Source: Cervus elaphus
Lineage: Eukaryota; Chordata; Mammalia; Artiodactyla; Cervidae
Direction: 5' to 3'
NCBI RefSeq assembly: GCF_910594005.1
Contig: NC_057829.1
Location: 57,085,001-57,149,000 of the forward strand
Length of the DNA: 64,000 bases
Both the position numbers and the translations under genes were made by a program. The notes under the pieces were generated by a model, which was not told the DNA's origin, ran no database searches, and worked only from the letters and a program-made list of their open reading frames with translations. Of the stretch, positions 59,741-64,000 are shown piece by piece. The first letter of the stretch is position 1. Each line of letters starts with the position of its first letter.

Positions 59741-60396
59741 GAAAATCTATTAAATTTCATTTTTATTTTCATCAAAGTAACACCAAAAGCAAGCACCAAA
59801 TCTTCAAATTTCACTCCCTAAGATATAGCCTCAACAATTTCAGGTACTTCCCCAAGCATCTATCTATATATTTCCAAATAATACATTTCCACAGTCATTT
59901 CTCGTTTTATCCTTTTTTTTTTCACCATTATCTATTGATTTCTCACTCTACCATGTAGGAATTAGCTCTCTTAAAAGGCCAACAAACTTATTTTCCCATC
60001 TCCCCATTTCCCCAACATATAGTTATGTCACAGTATTAGGACTATGTAAATTGTTTAATGTTGAAGCCACACCTTTTTTCCTATTATCTCTTCATTTTTC
60101 CCTGTAGGTCATAATTACTTCTTTTTTTTTAAATCTGACTAACCCTGTATGTTCTTATTAAAAACTTTTCCCCAATTCTATACCACCTACCATATAACTA
60201 TCAATAGTACTTTCCATTCTAATATATTAGTTCCATTTTTTTGTAGATACTTTTTTCCTGGAGCGTTTTGTCTTCCTGCTCCAAACTGTAAGACTTGCTG
60301 ACTAGGTTTGTCATGACTGAAATCACAGGATTTCAGTTCTCCTCCTTGTGGAAAGAGCTGCCTCAGTTTGTGCCTAGCTGATGGGGCAAATCAGGA

Positions 60397-61313
60397 AACC
60401 GGTTCCAGATCGGGAAAGGAGTACATTAAGGCTGTATATTGTCCCCCTGCTTCTTTAACTTATGTGCAGGGTACATCATGAGAAATGCTGGACTGGATGA
60501 AGCACAAGCTGGAATCAAGATCACCAGGAGAAATATCAATAACCTCAAATATGCAGATGATACCACCCTTATTGGCAGAAAGCAAAGAACTAGAGAGCCT
60601 CTTGATGAAAGTGAAAGAGGAGAGTGAAAAGGTTGGCTTAAAATTCAACATTCAGACAATTAAGATCATGGCATCTGGTCCCATCACTTCATGGCAAATA
60701 GATGGGGAAACAATGGAAACAGTGACACTTTATTTTCTTGGACTCCAAAATCACTGCAGATGGTGACTGCAGCCATAAAATTGAAAGATGCTTGCTCCTT
60801 GGAAGGAAAGCTATGAACGACCTAGACAGTATGTGAAAAAGCAGAGACATTACTTTGCCAACAGAGGTCTGTCTAGTCAACTCTATGGTTTTTCCATTGG
60901 TCATGTATGGATGTGAGAGTTGGACTGTAAAGAAAGCTGAGCAAATAAGAATTGATGCTTTTGAACTGTGGTGCTGAAGACTCTTCAGAGTCCCCTGGAC
61001 TGCAAGGAGATCCAACCAGTCCATCCTAAAGGAAATCAGTCCTGAATATTCATTGGAAGGACTGATGCTGAAGCTCAAACTCCAATACCTGATGCGAAGA
61101 ACTGACTCACTGGAAAAGACCCTGATGCTGGGAAAGATTAAAGGTAAGAGGAGAAGGGGATGGATAAGATGGTTGGATGGCATCACCAACTCAATGAACA
61201 TGAGTTTGAGTAAACTCTGGGAGTTGGTGATGGACATGGAGGCCTGACGTGCTGCAGTCCATGGGGTTGCAAAAAGTCAGACACCACTGAACGACTGAAC
61301 TGAGTTGAACTGA
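60397..61313 (+). pseudogene. BovB (RTE) LINE, 5'-truncated
   Basis: This is a second partial BovB, starting within the RT domain just before the block that reads GKGVHQGC in the copy at 3210 (here a TAA replaces the Gln codon). The catalytic box YADDTTL survives (near 60556), unlike the first copy. The frame shifts just after it, so only short open pieces remain (62, 93 and 64 codons). The 3' end is complete, with the tail actgaacgactgaact. Small deletions (such as the loss of tttggccacc near 61088) are visible compared with the copy at 13836. Confidence 0.92.
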
Positions 61314-61516
61314 AGCGACAAAGAGTAGAAATCTAGTCTACCCTTGGCTTAACAAGCTGGGCATCCTGGCAGCTGCAACTGCCCAGAGGGGATCTTTTTT
61401 CCTAATTTATCCTTAGAAAAGGGGGATTGTTCTCTAGTTTACACAAAATCTCCATTTAGGTGGTCCTGGTACTGGATTCCTTTTTCCTTTCCTGATCTTA
61501 TTTCTTCTTTTGTCTT

Positions 61517-61552
61517 TTGTTTCTGTCTTTCTTTCTCTCCCTCTCTCTGAGT
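61517..61552. repeat. CT-rich low-complexity tract
   Basis: tctgtctttctttctctccc and following bases. Confidence 0.6.
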
Positions 61553-61594
61553 ACATACTCATGCACAAAGAAAGTTTTTTTGAAACTTTATAGG

Positions 61595-61820
61595 GGTTTT
61601 TTTTTAATATTTATTTATTTATGGCTACATTGGGTCTTATTTAGGTATGTGGGATCTTTCACTGTGGCGTGTGGGCTCCAGAGCATGCGAGCTCAGTTGC
61701 TGTGGAGCTCAGATTCAATAGCCCCACAACATGCAGGATCTTAGCTCCCTGACCAGGGATGGAACTCACATCTCCTGCATTGGAAGGGGGATTCTTAACC
61801 CCTGGACCAGCAGGGAAGTT
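61595..61820 (-). mobile_element. CHR-type SINE (long subtype)
   Basis: T-rich start, tttatggctacattgggtc, gcaggatcttagctccctg, ccagggatggaactcac and cctggaccagcaggga. Confidence 0.85.
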
Positions 61821-61859
61821 TCAAAACTTTGTATGTTTTAAAATATATTCTGCTCTTAC

Positions 61860-62530
61860 ACTGATTGAAAGAATTCTGGCTCAGAAATTATTTTCCTGCA
61901 GAATTTTAAAGTGTTACTTCATTGTGTTTTGCTTCTAATGCTGCCGTTGAGAAGGCCAATGCCATTTAATCCTGATCCTTCGACCATGACCTGCATTTTC
62001 TCTAAATGCTTTTAGGAACTTCTCTTTATCTCTGGCATTCTGAAACTGTGTGACCATGTGATGGATACTTAGTGGGCTCTTTCAATCATAAGACTCATTC
62101 CCTTCGTTTATAGGGAATTTCCTTAAATTGTTTCTTGATAACCTTCTCCCCTTCATTTGATATCTTTTCTTGCTTTTTTTTTTTTTTTTTTTTTGGCTAT
62201 TTCTATTAGTCAGATATTTAATTTCCTGAATCAATGCTTTAATTTTATGTTCTCCCTTTGATGATCCAACACTTTTTCAAGAGTTACTTGACTTTAACTT
62301 TCGACCCTTCTGTTGCAATTTTCATTCTGACTATCCTGTTTTGAATTTCTAAGAGCTCTTAATTATTCTCTAAATTTTCCATCTAGCAATAGCATCCTGT
62401 CTTTGACCTTGGCTTGTGGATGTAATATCGTCTCAGAATATTATTAGGTTGTTGTTTTTTTAAATGTTTTCTTTCACTCCGTGCATTGCCTCGTTTCCTC
62501 TGAGCTCTTTTCCTTGAGAGCCTGGTGATC
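61860..62530 (-). mobile_element. Old L1 3' UTR-like fossil, antisense
   Basis: ggaatttccttaaattg, aagagctcttaattattctc, agcatcctgtctttgacc and gtgcattgcctcgtttcc follow an old L1 3' region. A long T tract (about 62168-62194) interrupts it. Confidence 0.5.
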
Positions 62531-62655
62531 CTTTCATATTTAAAATACTGCACTAAACAGCTGACCGGGAGCTCTGGAGGGATGAGAAATGCTTGTCAAT
62601 TGGTGCACTTCACTGTGTAGTGAAAAGATAGAGAGCCAACTTTTCCTGGGGGGGA

Positions 62656-62797
62656 TGACCTCTGTCCACAGGGATTCTCCAGGCAAGAATACTGGAGTGG
62701 GTTGCCACGCCCTCCTCCAGGGAATCTTCCCAACCCAGGGATAGAACCCAGGTGCATTGCTGGTGGATTCTTTACCATCTGAGCCACCAGAGACAAA
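62656..62797 (-). mobile_element. Bov-tA SINE, truncated
   Basis: ggattctccaggcaagaat, tcttcccaacccaggg and ttctttaccatctgagcc in antisense; the 3' Bov-A part is missing. Confidence 0.9.
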
Positions 62798-63371
62798 TAA
62801 CCCAATCTAATATTCCAGGCAGTGTTTTCAAGCCACTCAGTGTTCTCCCCACAGGCCCTGCCGTCCACTGTCAGGGGTGAACAGACAAGCTGCAGGTGTT
62901 CTTGAGAGCAGGTGGGGGACTAGGGCTTTCCCCGACGAGCAGTCGGTCCTGCACGACTCTCATTTTCAGCCTGGCCCTCAACTGCTGCCCTCCACGTGCT
63001 GACTGCTCTTAAGTTCTGAACTTCTTAGGTTCAGTTTCTCCAAAGAATACACCTCTGGTATCCTGTGGGAGTGAAGGAGTGAGTCTCACTTGATTGTTGG
63101 AGGTGGTTTTGTCTAAATGCTCTTTGAAAAAACTCTAATTTGCTTTCACCCCCCCTTCTGAGGTGTTATGACTCCCAGTCTCAGTTGTTCTCTCTGGGAA
63201 CTTGTATTTTTACCTTGCCTCTACTTGGTTAGTTCCCACTCCATTATCTGCTTTTTGACAGGAGTAGTTAGGATTTCATCAAAGATATAGATTATTTTTA
63301 TTCCTCATTGGTTTGCTTTTGTTGGAAGGCTAAAAAGGCCTTATATTCTCATCCTTAAAACAAGAAGTCTA

Positions 63372-63512
63372 GGGAATTCCCTGATGGTCCAGTGGTTAGG
63401 ATGCTGCACTTCCACTGTGGGGGGAAGATACAGGTTCAATCCCTGGTCAGGGAACTAAGACCTTGCAACCTATTCGGCGTGGCCAAAAAAACATTTTTTT
63501 TTTAATAAAACA
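63372..63512 (+). mobile_element. CHR-type tRNA-Glu SINE (short subtype)
   Basis: gggaattccctgatggtcc, ggttcaatccctggtcagg and ttcggcgtggccaaaaaa, with an A/T-rich tail. Confidence 0.93.
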
Positions 63513-63544
63513 AAACTTGGAAGTCTGAAGGAGAAAAACAACTT

Positions 63545-63720
63545 TAGAGCTACCATTTATTGATTGCTAACCATGTGCAAGGCACTCCACTAAGCAATTT
63601 GCACATTACCTCATTAAATCTTTATAAAGTCCTGAGAACGAAGTATAATTATGATTATGCCCATTTTATAGGGCAGGAAATGGAGGCTTAGTGAAGCAAC
63701 TCAGCCGAGACCAACAAATT
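63545..63720 (+). mobile_element. MIR SINE fossil
   Basis: ccatgtgcaaggcactcc, tacctcattaaatctttat, tgcccattttatagggcag and gaaatggaggcttagtg. Confidence 0.75.
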
Positions 63721-64000
63721 AAACTTCTTATCTTGCATCAAGATGAGAAGTCAAGTCTGTCTGCGAGTCTGCACAGTGGGTAGATTTTGTACGTGGTACC
63801 TATTTACCCTTCATTCTTTGTGAAGGACAAGCTCCAGACCAGGTGACTGGAGCTACACAGATCAGTACAGGGGGCCCTACTCTCAGAGAACTGACTTTTC
63901 CTGGGACTCCAGTTCAAAGTGCTTATGCAGTCCTTCATGTGGTTACAATTCTGCCAAAACTATCACTTGGAGAATGTACTCCTTAACATGCCCTATTTAC

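Larger units (their letters stand above)
50067..64000. other. Intergenic, repeat-rich region downstream of MARCHF5
   Basis: No exon of any gene is recognised. Stretches without an assignable element include 50400-51470, 51650-52530, 53400-53630, 56700-57750, 57820-58660, 58880-59350, 59750-60390 and 62800-63370. The end, 63730-64000, also shows nothing specific. An alternative AATAAA at 52083 could serve a longer MARCHF5 transcript, but there is no other support for it. Confidence 0.75.

Noticed and set aside
50067..64000. Search for exons of the neighbouring gene IDE or for an LTR retrovirus
   Set aside because: No recognisable IDE exon, no LTR pair and no gag/pol/env-like frame was seen.

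Overview
The window is ordinary mammalian nuclear DNA from a ruminant, most likely a bovid. It is AT-rich and full of interspersed repeats that occur together only in this lineage: BovB (RTE) LINEs with their derived BOV-A2 and Bov-tA SINEs, tRNA-Glu-type CHR SINEs shared by Cetartiodactyla, and bovine-type L1. Nothing bacterial, plasmid or phage-like is present. Almost every open reading frame longer than about 100 codons lies inside a transposon fossil.

The only host protein-coding gene I can support is MARCHF5 (MARCH5/MITOL), a RING-CH ubiquitin ligase of the outer mitochondrial membrane, on the + strand. Five exons are here: exon 2 (17713-17915), exon 3 (43958-44088), exon 4 (47818-48001), exon 5 (48124-48290) and exon 6 (coding to the stop at 49380-49382). 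Joined, they give an uninterrupted frame from residue 12 to residue 278. The split codons match at every junction. Exon 1 (about 35 coding bases, residues 1-12) is not visible and should lie upstream of position 1. A probable 3' end is an ATTAAA at 50016 followed by a GT-rich tract.

Layout: 1-17712 is the 3' part of intron 1; 17916-43957 is the 26-kb intron 2; 44089-47817 is intron 3; introns 4 and 5 are short. From about 50 kb to 64 kb the sequence is intergenic and repeat-rich, with no exon I recognise. In other mammals the next gene downstream is IDE, but none of it is visible.

The transposon layer has a readable order. The oldest material is L2, MIR and MER5-type fossils, including two L2-type reverse-transcriptase remnants. 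Next come old L1 pieces, a deleted mariner (29690-30500), Tigger-type elements and a possible TTAA-flanked element (32342-32457). Bovid L1, BovB and Bov SINEs are the youngest layer, several with clear target-site duplications.

I do not see an undescribed functional system. The most unusual observations are small copied insertions: an 80-bp perfect inverted copy (27013-27092 and 29554-29633) whose second copy sits in a 101-bp insert with 10-bp target duplications, a 52-bp copy of 7005-7056 inside an L1 at 9079-9130, and a 25-nt U6 snRNA 5' end embedded in an L1 tail at 55426-55450.
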